A stretch of 64,000 nt of DNA from Povalibacter uvarum (GTDB taxonomy: Bacteria; Pseudomonadota; Gammaproteobacteria; Steroidobacterales; Steroidobacteraceae), in NCBI RefSeq assembly GCF_014202975.1, contig NZ_JACHHZ010000004.1, positions 620,001 to 684,000 on the forward strand. Reading direction: 5' to 3'. This document shows positions 47,598 through 55,471 of this stretch, one piece after another. Position numbers and translations under genes: made by a program. How positions within the stretch are numbered: the first letter of the stretch is position 1; every line of letters starts with the position of its first letter. The notes below the pieces were generated by a model. The model made no database searches and was not told the origin of the DNA. It saw only the letters and a program-made list of their open reading frames with translations.

Positions 47598-48541
47598 CCT
47601 ATGATCCGGCCGAGATTCGTGAGGCCCAAGCGTACTTCGGTTTCGCGCGCCCCGTACTCATTGAGAAAGACTGGCACATCATTCGCGCGATGAGCGCCAT
47701 AGCTGCGACGGACGCTGCTCCATTTCAGCTGATATTTTCGGGCGGCACTTGTTTGGCGCGCGCCCACAAGCTGATCCGCCGTATGTCGGAAGATGTCGAT
47801 TTCAAGATCGTGCCTATCGACGCAAGTGCGGTGAGCAAGTCACAGCGCCGCAGGCAGCTTGCGGATCTGCGCGACAAAATCACTGCGAGCCTTCACGCAG
47901 CTGGCTTTCCGATTGATCCCGCCGACGGTGCTCAACTTCAATCGCGTGACGACAACCGCTACACGGTTTATCAACTCCAATATGCGACGTCAGGCGAAGA
48001 GCAAGCTCCGCTCCGATCGACGATCCAGGTCGAATTGAACTACGCCACACTGAGGAAGGCGAGCGTCGAGCTTCCAGTTGCATCGTTCGTCGCCGAGGCG
48101 TTCGGTCGTGCTCCGGAAATATTCGCAATCCCCTGTGTCACTGTCGAGGAAACTGCGGCGGAGAAGCTGATATCGCTCACTCGTCGCACGGCAATGGAGA
48201 TCGCGGGATTGAGCCGTACTCCAGACCCCACCCTTGTGCGACATGTCTACGACCTGCATATCACCCGGCAGCGCTATGACAACTCGTCGGTCGTAGCGTT
48301 AGCCAAAGAAATTATGTCGCAGGACGCTGAAGAGTTCCGCAACCAGTTTCCGGCCTATCGTGACGATCCGGTCCAAGAGACGCGACGCGCGTTAGCGGCG
48401 CTCGAGAAGGAAGACGTGTACGCGCACAGGTACGCTGAGTTCGTTCAGCTGATGGTCTATGGCGAACGACCCTCCTACGTTGATGCCATGCAGACGGTTG
48501 CGTCGCTAACGAAGGGTCTGCTCGCGTCGGTCTCGCCGTAG
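47594..48541 (+). CDS. AbiEii/AbiGii-family nucleotidyltransferase toxin
   Basis: A 315-aa protein of the AbiEii/AbiGii toxin family (DNA polymerase beta-like nucleotidyltransferase fold). The catalytic region is FSGGTCLARAHKLIRRMSEDVDF: GGT at 50-52 and the metal-binding acidic motif EDVD (66-69). A further conserved element EKDWHII (24-30) precedes it, and a helical C-terminal half follows with EKLISLTRRTA. It starts at a GTG coupled to the antitoxin stop. Toxins of this type add nucleotides to tRNA or use GTP and cause growth arrest; on mobile elements they promote maintenance or phage defence. Confidence 0.88.
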   Translation: MTYDPAEIREAQAYFGFARPVLIEKDWHIIRAMSAIAATDAAPFQLIFSGGTCLARAHKLIRRMSEDVDFKIVPIDASAVSKSQRRRQLADLRDKITASLHAAGFPIDPADGAQLQSRDDNRYTVYQLQYATSGEEQAPLRSTIQVELNYATLRKASVELPVASFVAEAFGRAPEIFAIPCVTVEETAAEKLISLTRRTAMEIAGLSRTPDPTLVRHVYDLHITRQRYDNSSVVALAKEIMSQDAEEFRNQFPAYRDDPVQETRRALAALEKEDVYAHRYAEFVQLMVYGERPSYVDAMQTVASLTKGLLASVSP

Positions 48542-48627
48542 ACGCGGGACGCCCTCCAATCGCAGGACGCACCGCAACTGACCTCGCCAGGCAGAGCGAT
48601 CGGCTATTACGGTTTCGCCGTTCCCGT

Positions 48628-49398
48628 TCACCCGAAATCGGATACGGAATCTGCGCGGCTCACGTCTCCAACGGAGATTTCGCGAAGCTGAGATGCGCGA
48701 ACGACGGCATGCGAGCGCGTAGTGACGCCAAGGCGACGCTTCGCATTCTCGACGTGGCGGTGAGCTGTGTGCTCGCTTATGCGCAAGATTTGCCCGATCG
48801 CCCAATCACTCTTTCCTTCTGCTACGAGCTCGAGACATTGACATTCCCGCGGCGTAAGCGAGATTGCTGGTCGCGGATCGTGCGCAAGCAGCAGGTCATC
48901 GAGCAATCTTTCGTAAAGGAACGTGCATACCAGCTGAGCGGCGAAGTAGTTGTAGGCGCTGATGGCGGACGAATCGGATATGACTGAGCAGGAGGCACCG
49001 CAAGTAGCGGTGCGTCGGCGGCGCATCGGAATGGTGTAACCACGAGACAGCCCAACGGATCGCGCTTCCGCGAGCATGTCGGATTGGGGGGTGGAGAGTG
49101 GAGAACGAAAGTCGGGTGCGTCCCAGCAGAAGGGGACTAAGGTGCGCTCAGCGTGAACCATGACGGGATCGATCTCATGCAGTCTCCGTTCGCTATAGGC
49201 GGTCACCCAGGACACGGGATAGTTGTACAGCATGACGGCATCGCTCGGAGGGCTGCACGGGTCGACATGTGAACAACAGGCAAAATATGGGAAGCCAAGA
49301 TTCTCCAAAGTGACCCGAAAGGCCTCGCCCAGAGCGGTGGCCGGGAGGTCCTTCCTGCTGTTCTCAATGAATGATTGGGCTAGATCGAACGGTTCCAT
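48628..49398 (-). CDS. LuxR-family quorum-sensing regulator (solo)
   Basis: A 256-aa LuxR/TraR-type regulator from the ATG at 49398. The N-terminal autoinducer-binding domain keeps all six signature residues at TraR spacing: W64, Y68, D77, P78, W92 and G120 correspond to TraR W57, Y61, D70, P71, W85 and G113. The C-terminal HTH is LTPRECQCLELVAEGKSDWAIGQILRISEHTAHRHVENAKRRLGV. No luxI-type synthase is in the window, so it is a solo here. It is divergent from the FlhC-like gene with a 290-base gap that contains a dyad. Signal-dependent control of transfer, as with TraR, is inferred. Confidence 0.9.
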   Translation of the reverse strand: MEPFDLAQSFIENSRKDLPATALGEAFRVTLENLGFPYFACCSHVDPCSPPSDAVMLYNYPVSWVTAYSERRLHEIDPVMVHAERTLVPFCWDAPDFRSPLSTPQSDMLAEARSVGLSRGYTIPMRRRRTATCGASCSVISDSSAISAYNYFAAQLVCTFLYERLLDDLLLAHDPRPAISLTPRECQCLELVAEGKSDWAIGQILRISEHTAHRHVENAKRRLGVTTRSHAVVRASQLREISVGDVSRADSVSDFG

Positions 49399-49589
49399 CG
49401 TTCCGCCAAGCAAGCGATTCCGTCAATGACTGCGGCTGTGCGAATGTCCCATGCACGGGTCGCCATCATATGGACCAGCGTTGCCCTCCTCAAATAGGGA
49501 ATTCCGAAGTATGCGACGCGCGGGGGCAGTCTGATCTAAGGTCAGCGAGCAAGCCGACTGGGTTAGATCGTATCTGTGCGGCCGGTTGT

Positions 49590-49612
49590 CAATTGGCCTG
49601 ATCAGGTAATTG
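49590..49612. promoter_or_regulatory. Lux-box-like dyad upstream of the FlhC-like gene
   Basis: A perfect 10-base palindrome CCTGATCAGG (49597-49606) is flanked by CAATT (49590-49594) and AATTG (49608-49612), giving an imperfect dyad of 23 bases about 77 bases before the FlhC-like start. Size and CTG/CAG core are compatible with a LuxR-type operator. No other structured element was seen in the 290-base gap. Confidence 0.4.
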
Positions 49613-49688
49613 TCGCGGTCGATTTCTCCGGATATTCCTGTATGCGTACCGCGCTGCCGCGCGGTTTACAAGGAATCGGGAGAGGAAC

Positions 49689-50297
49689 GTGGATATACCC
49701 GTGAGGACGGAGCCTATCGATCAGGAGCTACGGCGGCGGCAACTCGCCCGTCGCCTGGTCGCTCATCGAGCGCGCACACAGACGATCTTCCTCCTTACGG
49801 GTCTTTCGCGGCACCAACTCGCGACGCTGCGGCAGCGTTGGCGCGTTACTGGCGAAATGCGTCATCGTGGACCACCGCCAACATCGTTCGCTGTGTTCCT
49901 ATCTACGCTGCGTAAGCGCGAGGAAGCAGCCGCGCTAGCCGTACATTGGAGAGTGCTGGAGAGCGTAGGAATCGCGAACGACAAGGCGGTGCGAAAGATG
50001 ACACCCGTCGAGCTAGGCGAGCGGCTGTGCGCAGCCTTCGAATCGTATCTCGCATGCTTTCCGAAGTCCGCGCTTGACCTCGAGCATCTGGTCCTGCTTG
50101 TTCGGGGCCTTGAGCAAGCCGACACCATTGCGCTTTCACGCTGCAACCACTGTGAAGCTGTAACTCTCGCGGATCTGCTTGAGGCACGCCGCCGCCTTTG
50201 CTCCCATTGTCAGGGTATGGCGGATGCGGCAGTGCCGACAGAGCCAAGAAATTCTTTCTCAGGAATAGGAGAGGCGTCTCAGCAGGAACTGTTCTGA
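49689..50297 (+). CDS. FlhC-like transcriptional activator
   Basis: A 202-aa protein matching flagellar master-regulator subunit FlhC. The zinc cluster is C152-x2-C155-x15-C171-x2-C174 (RCNHCEAVTLADLLEARRRLCSHC), nearly the spacing of FlhC (C137, C140, C157, C160). The N-terminal half (ARRLVAHRARTQTIFLLTGLSRHQLATLRQRW) fits the FlhC DNA-binding region. No flagellar genes are nearby. FlhC homologues serve as conjugation activators in SXT/R391-type elements (SetC with SetD), and a T4SS operon follows here. Starts at a GTG with AGAGGA very close upstream. Activation of the virB operon is inferred. Confidence 0.82.
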   Translation: MDIPVRTEPIDQELRRRQLARRLVAHRARTQTIFLLTGLSRHQLATLRQRWRVTGEMRHRGPPPTSFAVFLSTLRKREEAAALAVHWRVLESVGIANDKAVRKMTPVELGERLCAAFESYLACFPKSALDLEHLVLLVRGLEQADTIALSRCNHCEAVTLADLLEARRRLCSHCQGMADAAVPTEPRNSFSGIGEASQQELF

Positions 50298-50321
50298 TGC
50301 ATGGATGGATAGAGGCAAGTC

Positions 50322-50990
50322 ATGTCGAACCCAATCCTTGATGAACCCCCATACACCCCAGGTCCGTCCGAGTTCGCGGGGAAGGCCGCGCAGGCGCTGA
50401 CGCGAGTTTATGCGCTGAACGAACGATGCCTTGAACTATTCATTGAACTCGCGCGCCCGGAACGGCATCCCGCCACCACCGCCATCGTCAGTCAACACCG
50501 AAGCCTCTGGCGCAGCCTGACCGTGACCGCGCGGAAGCGTGCGGCGCGCGCACCATTCCTGCTGCTGGATGTAGAGTTCCAAGACGCTGATTGGTGGCGA
50601 TCGGCCAGGGATCTTCGCTCGAATCATCGGAGAAAGATGGTTCTGCACGCGGCCTTCCCTGGAAAGATCGCTGGCGAACTCATGCGCGAGACGCTGATGC
50701 TTGCCTGGAGTACCGTCGCGTTCGACCGTGGCGCGGCAAGCATCCTGCTCGGCATGACGCCCTCGGTGAGCGCGGTCATCGCCGGGCTCGGTCCTCAGGA
50801 TGTAGAGCGCATCGCCACTCGGCACAGCCCCCACCTACGGCCACGTTGGGAGGATTTTCCGGCGTTCTGGGGCAAGCTCCTGGCAGCGGCGCACGACAGC
50901 GACGAGGAAGCGCTGCACGAGATCCATCTGCATGGTGCGCAACTGATCGGCGGCGAATTGCTTCCACTGCTCAACGGCAGATTCGTATGA
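50322..50990 (+). CDS. Unknown protein, possible partner of the FlhC-like activator
   Basis: A 222-aa soluble protein, mostly helical, without signal peptide or cysteine motif. Segments of note: LTRVYALNERCLELFIELARPERHPATTAIVSQHRSLWRSL (about 27-67), MRETLMLAWSTVAFDRGAASILLGMTPSVSAVIAGLGPQDVERIATRHSPHLRPRW (about 121-175) and FPAFWGKLLAAAH. In FlhDC and SetCD the FlhC partner is a small helical protein; this one is about twice FlhD length, so equivalence is only a positional hypothesis. It is 24 bases after the FlhC-like gene and 190 bases before virB2. No family recognised. Confidence 0.6.
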   Translation: MSNPILDEPPYTPGPSEFAGKAAQALTRVYALNERCLELFIELARPERHPATTAIVSQHRSLWRSLTVTARKRAARAPFLLLDVEFQDADWWRSARDLRSNHRRKMVLHAAFPGKIAGELMRETLMLAWSTVAFDRGAASILLGMTPSVSAVIAGLGPQDVERIATRHSPHLRPRWEDFPAFWGKLLAAAHDSDEEALHEIHLHGAQLIGGELLPLLNGRFV

Positions 50991-51042
50991 CTCGGTCAGC
51001 GAACAGCCGAGGCGTTGTCTGGCCGTTTATCCGAGCGGCAAG

Positions 51043-51108
51043 TTTCGCCGAAAAATCGGCTGAACAGATCCAATTTTTCCCAAAGTATCGGCCGAATTTT
51101 CCGCGAAA
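51043..51108. promoter_or_regulatory. Inverted repeat of 20-bp arms upstream of the virB operon
   Basis: The left arm at 51043-51062 (TTTCGCCGAAAAATCGGC core) and the reverse complement of 51089-51108 (TTTCGCGGAAAATTCGGC core) agree at 17 of 20 positions, with a 26-base AT-rich spacer. The element is 72 bases before the virB2 start and in the 189-base gap after the FlhC-like pair. Each arm has a general resemblance to FlhD4C2/SetCD half-sites (purine-rich A-tract followed by CG). Candidate operator for the FlhC-like activator. Confidence 0.55.
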
Positions 51109-51179
51109 CCGTGCTCTCACCAAGAGTCGCTGCGATGTTTCTCTAGCGTCCCCCAGAAAAAACCGAATGGGATGCGAAC

Positions 51180-51473
51180 GTGAGACAGATCGATACAGCG
51201 ATGGTGCGAAAGGCGGCGGTTGTCGTCCTCGTCGCAGTTCCGATGCTCGCCTTTGCGCAGCAGTCACCCTTCGACACGGGAGCGAACTCGCTCGTCACGT
51301 TCGCGCTGGCGATTGCTACGCCCATCGCCATTCTCGTCGTGATCGGCGCCGCCATTGCCGCAGCAGTGGGGCGTATCAGCTGGGGTTGGGTGGTCGGCGC
51401 CATCGTCGGAATCGCCGCGATCTTCGGCTCACCGCAGATCGTTGCGTGGATTCGCGGGATGTTCGGGGTATAG
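51180..51473 (+). CDS. virB2: VirB2/TrbC-family conjugative pilin
   Basis: A 97-aa prepilin starting at a GTG. A signal peptide (about 1-26, AFA-QQS) is followed by two hydrophobic helices (about 36-62 and 66-87) separated by a short polar loop (AVGRIS), the standard VirB2/TrbC layout. It is the first gene of the type IV secretion operon. Cyclisation or other processing cannot be told from the sequence. Confidence 0.87.
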   Translation: MRQIDTAMVRKAAVVVLVAVPMLAFAQQSPFDTGANSLVTFALAIATPIAILVVIGAAIAAAVGRISWGWVVGAIVGIAAIFGSPQIVAWIRGMFGV

Positions 51474-51483
51474 GAGCGCTGAC

Positions 51484-51882
51484 ATGAGCGAGCGGAACAC
51501 AGGGCTCACGGCTGATCCATTGTTCGTCGGTATCACGCGCCCGCCGATGCGTTGGGGTGTGGCCTACGAGGCGCTGCTCTTGAACCTGGTCGTCACGATG
51601 GAAGTGTTTGTGATGACCAAGAATCTCCTGACGCTGCTGATCGCGATTCCTATTCACGGCGTCTGCGCATTGCTCTGTGCACGTGACGCCCGCTTCTTTC
51701 ATCTGATGCTGCTCTGGGTTCGGACCCGCCTGCCAGCCTATCTGGGCACCGCGAGGCTCTGGCATGCCGCGAGCCATAGCCCGCTGGTACTGGACTTACC
51801 CGACATCTACGGCAGGCGCAGGGCGGTGGTCACGGTGCGTGTACAGATAAACGCAATCGGAGCACGGCGATGGCGGGTCTAA
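51484..51882 (+). CDS. virB3: VirB3-family T4SS membrane protein
   Basis: A 132-aa protein with the VirB3 start pattern (ADPLFVGITRPPMRWGVAYEALLLNLV) and two transmembrane helices (about 27-70). VirB3 is an inner-membrane platform component that works with VirB4. AGGAG is upstream of the ATG. Its last codons overlap the virB4 start by 13 bases, in keeping with the frequent VirB3-VirB4 coupling. The C-terminal extension after the second helix is longer than in the Agrobacterium protein. Confidence 0.88.
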   Translation: MSERNTGLTADPLFVGITRPPMRWGVAYEALLLNLVVTMEVFVMTKNLLTLLIAIPIHGVCALLCARDARFFHLMLLWVRTRLPAYLGTARLWHAASHSPLVLDLPDIYGRRRAVVTVRVQINAIGARRWRV

Positions 51883-54314
51883 ATCGTCTGGCGGCGAGCC
51901 GCCGCGAATTGCCCGCTGCACGACAGATTCCTTACACGGCGCACGTGTCCGAGAGCCTCGTGCAGACACAAGCTGGCGACTACGCGCAGGTGTTTCGTCT
52001 CGCTGGCGCGAGCTTCGAGAGTGCGGACGACGAGGAGCTCAATAATTGGCACGAGCGGCTCAATGTGACGTGGCGGAACATCGCGAGTCCGAACGTCGCG
52101 CTTTGGATGCACGTGCTCCGCCGCCGCGGGCGCAGCGCTTCCGGCGAAACGACCGCTACCGGTTTCGCTGGAACGCTCGCGCGAAAGTACCGCGAGCGCC
52201 TCGCCGGTGAGACTCTCATGGTTAACGAGCTGTACCTATCCGTCGTATATCGCCCCGTCACGGGAGCGACCACTGGGGCAGCCGCAAAACTCCTGTCCCG
52301 CACGGCGTGCGGCGGAGAGAACGTCGGTCTTGCCGATGCGATCGATGCCTGCGAGAAGCTCGGCCAGACCGTCGCCGCGTCGCTCGCTCGCTATGAGCCC
52401 GAGCGCCTGAGTGTCTACAACTCCAATGAGCGATGCTTCTCGAGGCTGCTGGAGTTCTTCGGTGTGCTCGTCAACGGTGAGTGGCAGGCCATGCCCTTGC
52501 CGCGCGCCCCCCTGAATGAAGTGCTCGCCACTACCCGACCGCTCTTCGGCAGCGAGGTGATCGAGTATCGCCTCCCCAGCGAGACGCGGCTGGGAGCGTT
52601 CCTCGGCATCAAGGAATACCCGACGCCGACCAGTGTCGGCATGTGCAACGCCTTGCTGTCGGCACCGTTCGAATTCGTGTTCACACAATCCTTCTCATTC
52701 CTGACAAAAGGTACCGCACAGGGATTGCTGCAACGGCAGTACAACCGCATGGCGAATGCCGGCGATTTCGCGGTCAGCCAGGCGGAGGAACTCAAGGAGG
52801 CGCTCGATGCGCTGACCGCCAATGAATTCGTGGTGGGGGATCATCACTTCACGTTGCAGGTCCTCACACCGGTGTCGGCGGCGCGCTCGGGTGCGGACAC
52901 GAGCCTCCTGAAACGTCTCAACGACGACGTCGCACTTGCCCGAGCCATGCTCGCGGACTGCGGCATGGCCATCGCACGTGAGGACCTTGCCCTTGAGGCT
53001 GCATTCTGGGCTCAGCTACCCGGTTGCTTCAATTTACGGCCACGCAAGGCGCCAATCAGCTCGCGCAACTTCGCGGCGATGACCCCGTTCCACAACTATC
53101 CCGTCGGTCGCGCCACGGGCAATCACTGGGGTGATGCGCTCGCGCTTCTGGTCACGAGCGCACGATCACCGTACTACTTCAGCCTCCATGCGTCAGATCC
53201 GCGGGATCCCGAGGGCGGCAGTCGCAAAGATACGGGCCACACATTCGTTTGCGGTCCGACGGGATCAGGCAAGACCGTGTTTATCGGGTTCATGATCTCG
53301 ATGCTTGCGGGGCAAGGCACGACGCAGGTCGTGTTCGATAAGGATCAAGGACTGAAGATCCTCGTGTGCGCCCTCGGTGGTGTCTATTTCCCGCTCAAGC
53401 CCGGTGAGCCGACGGGATTCAACCCTCTGCAGCTCGACCCTACAGCGGCTAATGTCGAATTCCTGAAAGCATGGCTTCGCATGCTTGCGCGCGGCTCCGC
53501 TCCGCTTACCACACGCGAACAGGCCGATCTCGATCAGGCGCTGCGCGGGACACTGGCGCTTGAGCGGTCGGCACGACGGTTGTCCCGGCTGATCGAATTT
53601 ACGGATCCGACGCGAGCCGACGGTATCCACGCGCGCCTTGCGCGTTGGTGTCACAGTGCCGGTGGCGAATACGCCTGGGTGTTCGACAACTCGATGGATT
53701 CTGTCGTGCCGCAGTTGGCCGGCAACACCACGATCGGGTTCGACGTGACGCACTTTCTGACGCACGAGCTGATCCGCGGACCTCTCAACCGTTATCTCTT
53801 CCATCTTGTCGAACAGCTACTCGATGGTCGTCGTCTCGTGTGCTGGGTGGACGAGTTCTCGAACGCGCTCGCCGATGCCGATTTCGAGAATTTCGCGGAC
53901 AACGCGCCGAAGACCTGGCGCAAGTTGAACGGCGTGCTGTGCGCGGCTACGCAAACGGCGCGTGGTGTCCTCGAAAGCCGCATCGCGCGAACCATCGTCG
54001 AGCAGACGGCGACTAAGGTGTTCTTTCCGAATCCGGACGCCGACACGCGGGACTACATCGAGGGCTTCGGCCTCACCGAGCGCGAGTTCAAACTGCTCAA
54101 AGAGCAGCTCGAGCCCGGGTCGCGGATGTTCCTTGTGAAGCAGGGGCATTACAGCATCGTCTGCGCGCTTGATCTTAAGGGATTCGATGGCGAGCTCGCG
54201 GTGATCTCGGGTCGCCGCAGTACGGTCGAACAGATGCATCAGATCATGCAGACCGTGGGGACTGAGCCGGCACAGTGGTTGCCCGTCTTTCTGCAACGGT
54301 TTGAACGGCGCTGA
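51870..54314 (+). CDS. virB4: VirB4 type IV secretion ATPase
   Basis: An 814-aa cytoplasmic ATPase energising pilus assembly and transfer. Walker A GPTGSGKT is at residues 462-469, Walker B is in RRLVCWVDEFSNALAD (about 650-665), and the QTARG/R-finger region ATQTARGVLES follows. The N-terminal half contains the CagE/TrbE/VirB domain. It is complete and normal in length. It ends 40 bases before the virB5 start. Confidence 0.95.
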   Translation: MAGLNRLAASRRELPAARQIPYTAHVSESLVQTQAGDYAQVFRLAGASFESADDEELNNWHERLNVTWRNIASPNVALWMHVLRRRGRSASGETTATGFAGTLARKYRERLAGETLMVNELYLSVVYRPVTGATTGAAAKLLSRTACGGENVGLADAIDACEKLGQTVAASLARYEPERLSVYNSNERCFSRLLEFFGVLVNGEWQAMPLPRAPLNEVLATTRPLFGSEVIEYRLPSETRLGAFLGIKEYPTPTSVGMCNALLSAPFEFVFTQSFSFLTKGTAQGLLQRQYNRMANAGDFAVSQAEELKEALDALTANEFVVGDHHFTLQVLTPVSAARSGADTSLLKRLNDDVALARAMLADCGMAIAREDLALEAAFWAQLPGCFNLRPRKAPISSRNFAAMTPFHNYPVGRATGNHWGDALALLVTSARSPYYFSLHASDPRDPEGGSRKDTGHTFVCGPTGSGKTVFIGFMISMLAGQGTTQVVFDKDQGLKILVCALGGVYFPLKPGEPTGFNPLQLDPTAANVEFLKAWLRMLARGSAPLTTREQADLDQALRGTLALERSARRLSRLIEFTDPTRADGIHARLARWCHSAGGEYAWVFDNSMDSVVPQLAGNTTIGFDVTHFLTHELIRGPLNRYLFHLVEQLLDGRRLVCWVDEFSNALADADFENFADNAPKTWRKLNGVLCAATQTARGVLESRIARTIVEQTATKVFFPNPDADTRDYIEGFGLTEREFKLLKEQLEPGSRMFLVKQGHYSIVCALDLKGFDGELAVISGRRSTVEQMHQIMQTVGTEPAQWLPVFLQRFERR

Positions 54315-54354
54315 AGAGGTTGCTTGGGTTAACGAGATGATGGAGGTACTTGCC

Positions 54355-55068
54355 ATGACATTGCTCAAGGTCCGCCAGTTACTCATATCCATAGTGTTAA
54401 GTCTCGGCATCACACCCGTGGCGAACGCGCAGTGGGCTGTGGTCGACGTGGGCGCCATCGCGCAGCTCGTCCAGCAGGTCAATACGATGCGACAGCAGCT
54501 CGAGACGACGCGCGATCAGCTGCAGCAGGCGCGAGTAACACTCGACTCAATGCGTGGCGGGCGCGGTATGGAGCAGCTGCTCGCCGGAACGGCACGCAAC
54601 TACCTGCCATCCGATTGGCAAGAGCTGGCAGCAGTGCTCGATGAGGCCAGCGCGAGCTACAGCACACTCGCCACGGAGCTGCAGCGGCTCATCAACGCCA
54701 ACGCGATCCTCACGCCGCAGCAGATAGGAGCGCTGTCACCAGCGGAGCGCTCGCAACTGGAGGCCGCACGGCGCTCGGCCGCGATGCTGCAGGCGCTGAC
54801 GCGAGAGGCGCTGTCCGCAACCAGCCGCCGATTCGGATCGATCCAGCAGCTCATCGATGCCATTCCGCAAGCAGGCGACCAGAAAGCGATTCTCGATCTG
54901 CAGGCGCGCATCCAGGCGGAGCAAGGAATGCTGCAGAACGAGGCGACGAAACTTGGCGTGCTGTATCAGGCGGCGCAGGCCGAAGAGTGGGCACGCAAGC
55001 AGCGCGTACGCGAGCAGGCCATCGCCTCGATTGGTTCTCTCCGTGACCTTCCTCCAATGGGGCTCTGA
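54355..55068 (+). CDS. virB5: VirB5/TrbJ-like pilus-tip protein
   Basis: A 237-aa secreted helical protein: signal peptide (VRQLLISIVLSLGITPVANA-Q), long coiled-coil helices (about 35-75 and 150-225), and a central domain, as in TrbJ/VirB5 adhesins at the pilus tip. The ATG at 54355 has GGAGG 8 bases upstream; earlier in-frame starts would overlap virB4. The C-terminus IASIGSLRDLPPMGL ends with a motif repeated in the next gene. The stop and next ATG are one base apart. Confidence 0.85.
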   Translation: MTLLKVRQLLISIVLSLGITPVANAQWAVVDVGAIAQLVQQVNTMRQQLETTRDQLQQARVTLDSMRGGRGMEQLLAGTARNYLPSDWQELAAVLDEASASYSTLATELQRLINANAILTPQQIGALSPAERSQLEAARRSAAMLQALTREALSATSRRFGSIQQLIDAIPQAGDQKAILDLQARIQAEQGMLQNEATKLGVLYQAAQAEEWARKQRVREQAIASIGSLRDLPPMGL

Positions 55069-55069
55069 C

Positions 55070-55456
55070 ATGACTACCAATCAACAGTCGACTCGACGCA
55101 TTCGGCACGGCGCACAAGGCGTACGGTGGTGTTTAGGGATCGTTGTCACGATCAGTGCCGCCGCCTGTGCGCCGTCGCCGGAGCCGACGCACCAGACGGT
55201 CGAGTACTACCGCGCCAATCGGGAGGCGCGGGAGGCAAGAGTAGCTGAATGCGCCAATGATCCCGGTGCACTGGGCAAGACGCCCGATTGCATCAATGCG
55301 AAGCAGGCGGCGCAGATTGAAGACATCGGGAACCTTCGCGACCTGCCGCCAATGGGCTTGTTGAAGGACGCGGAAGAAGGGTCGGCGAAAACCGATTCAT
55401 CCACCGGCTCATCCCGCCCCCAAGGCACCGACCGCCCGCCTCGTGAGGCGAGGTAA
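55070..55456 (+). CDS. eexN: EexN-family entry-exclusion lipoprotein
   Basis: A 128-aa lipoprotein with lipobox SAAAC (C33). The EexN signature TVEYYRANREAREARVAECANDPGALGKTPDCINAKQA follows (about 43-80). EexN proteins block entry of a second copy of the same conjugative element. After the core comes IEDIGNLRDLPPMGL, which repeats the VirB5 C-terminus. The position between virB5 and virB6 is usual for VirB-type elements. The tail is polar and variable. Confidence 0.87.
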   Translation: MTTNQQSTRRIRHGAQGVRWCLGIVVTISAAACAPSPEPTHQTVEYYRANREAREARVAECANDPGALGKTPDCINAKQAAQIEDIGNLRDLPPMGLLKDAEEGSAKTDSSTGSSRPQGTDRPPREAR

Positions 55457-55471
55457 GCAGGAGACATACCA

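Noticed and set aside
53253-53276. Possible second, non-conjugative role for the T4SS (effector secretion)
   Set aside because: Presence of EexN, VirD4, an LPD7 protein and the cargo content favour conjugation; no effector gene is visible.
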